From NCBI RefSeq assembly GCF_002002865.1, contig NZ_CP019508.1, positions 3,204,501 to 3,268,500 on the forward strand: DNA of 64,000 nucleotides, written 5' to 3'. Position 1 is the stretch's first letter; every line of letters starts with the position of its first letter. The position numbers were made by a program, and so were the translations under genes. This document shows, piece after piece, positions 63,425-64,000 of this stretch. Origin of the DNA: Brevundimonas sp. LM2. GTDB taxonomy: Bacteria > Pseudomonadota > Alphaproteobacteria > Caulobacterales > Caulobacteraceae. The notes below the pieces were generated by a model. The model ran no database searches. It was given only the letters and a program-made list of their open reading frames with translations, and was not told where the DNA came from.

Positions 63425-64000
63425 TCAGGGGATCAGACGCTCGGCCCGCAGCGTCGCGAACAGGTCGAAGAAGGCGTCGTCGGTCGGGGCGTAGTCGGTG
63501 AAGCCCAGCCGCCGGCTCTTGCCCATGTCGGTGACGACCTCGATCGGCCGCCCCAGGTCGGCGTCGGTGTGCCAGGGCGAGGCCAGGCGGGCCAGATCGG
63601 GCTCCACCAGCCCCTCGCGCGCGGCGATCTGGCTCCAGAGCGCGCCGTCCTCGGCTATCTGGACCTCCAGCGGCGTCACCACGCCGTCGAACGGTGCGGC
63701 CTCGACGCCGAACCACTCCGCGATCCGGCCCCACATCCATTTCCAGCGGAAGACGTCACCGTTGACGACGTTAAAGGCCTGGTTGGCCGCGCCGGGCGTG
63801 GTCGCGGCCCAGACCAGGTGTCGGGCCAGCTGGCGGGCGCTGGTCATGTCGGTCAGGCCGTTCCACTGCGCCTCGGAGCCCGGGAAAACGAACGGGCGGC
63901 CGGTCTCGCGGCACAGGGTGGCATAGACCGCCAGGGTGGTGCCCATGTTCATCGCATTGCCGACAGCCTGGCCGATGATGGTGTGCGGACGGTGGACGCT
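63425..64000 (-). CDS. SDR / PRISE-like oxidoreductase (5' truncated)
   Basis: The frame runs off the right edge of the window; 191 C-terminal codons plus stop are present. The upstream part reads RPHTIIGQAVGNAMNMGTTLAVYA, followed by FPGSEAQWNGLTDMTSARQLARHLVWAATTP and NVVNGDVFRWKWMW, the pattern of atypical NAD(P)-dependent SDRs of the progesterone 5-beta-reductase/iridoid synthase-like (PRISE) group. Catalytic residues of the N-terminal half are outside the window. It is read in the same direction as kynA, but whether they share a transcript cannot be told. Confidence 0.82.
   Translation of the reverse strand, partial: SVHRPHTIIGQAVGNAMNMGTTLAVYATLCRETGRPFVFPGSEAQWNGLTDMTSARQLARHLVWAATTPGAANQAFNVVNGDVFRWKWMWGRIAEWFGVEAAPFDGVVTPLEVQIAEDGALWSQIAAREGLVEPDLARLASPWHTDADLGRPIEVVTDMGKSRRLGFTDYAPTDDAFFDLFATLRAERLIP

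Overview
The window is very GC-rich (strong G/C bias at third codon positions) and reads as a chromosomal segment of an alphaproteobacterium of the Caulobacterales, most likely Brevundimonas-like. The reasons are a CpdR cell-cycle response regulator, PhaR/thiolase (PHB) genes, an Oar-like TonB-dependent receptor, an entericidin lipoprotein, the trpF-trpB-trpA-accD-folC order, and a PutA that lacks the enterobacterial N-terminal DNA-binding domain. The genus is inferred from recalled family similarity; no database search was possible. Only the first ~210 bases are clearly less GC-rich, which suggests that an acquired segment ends at the left edge.

Layout. 0-2.4 kb: partial unknown gene, a three-gene DsbA/FrnE operon, and an inverted-repeat intergenic element. 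2.4-7.9 kb: fmt-truA, an entericidin, an orphan TPP enzyme, folC and a DoxX-like protein. 7.9-14 kb: a minus-strand block (rsmC-like, rsuA-like, then a Phd/VapC toxin-antitoxin pair overlapping trpF, then trpB, trpA, accD). 14-21 kb: acetoacetyl-CoA thiolase, hemolysin-III-like protein, phaR, a GT2/GT39 envelope glycosylation pair and HMG-CoA lyase. 21-27 kb: a 1449-residue RTX/VWD/Calx-beta secreted protein, divergent from a LuxR-type regulator. 27-35 kb: putA, a GT4 glycosyltransferase, and a phnC-phnD-phnE-pstS-like transport operon. 35-42 kb: polyamine genes (ornithine decarboxylase with a structured leader, a deoxyhypusine-synthase-like enzyme, aguA-aguB) around three poorly known genes. 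42-51 kb: TonB receptor, lipoprotein MsrA, OmpA, SDR and thiolase. 50-56 kb: YafY/WYL regulator and GST around a palindrome, then otsB-GH15-otsA. 56-64 kb: KdsD, GT4, LLM oxidoreductase, ppa, DUF599, a candidate sRNA gene, N-formylglutamate amidohydrolase, cpdR, tRNA-Val, kynA and a truncated SDR.

Links between genes. A PhoB theme joins two loci: three tandem 11-bp Pho repeats lie upstream of the TonB receptor and a two-repeat Pho box lies upstream of the phnCDE-pstS operon. Polyamine supply appears doubled (ornithine and agmatine routes to putrescine), with a DHS-like enzyme that could make homospermidine. The trp genes start with trpF overlapping a toxin stop codon, so tryptophan synthesis and accD may be partly expressed from a toxin-antitoxin promoter. 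The best candidate for something undescribed is a compact ~82-nt sRNA gene at 60.70-60.82 kb with its own sigma-70 promoter, C-rich single-stranded segments and a strong terminator, downstream of a LacI-type operator.
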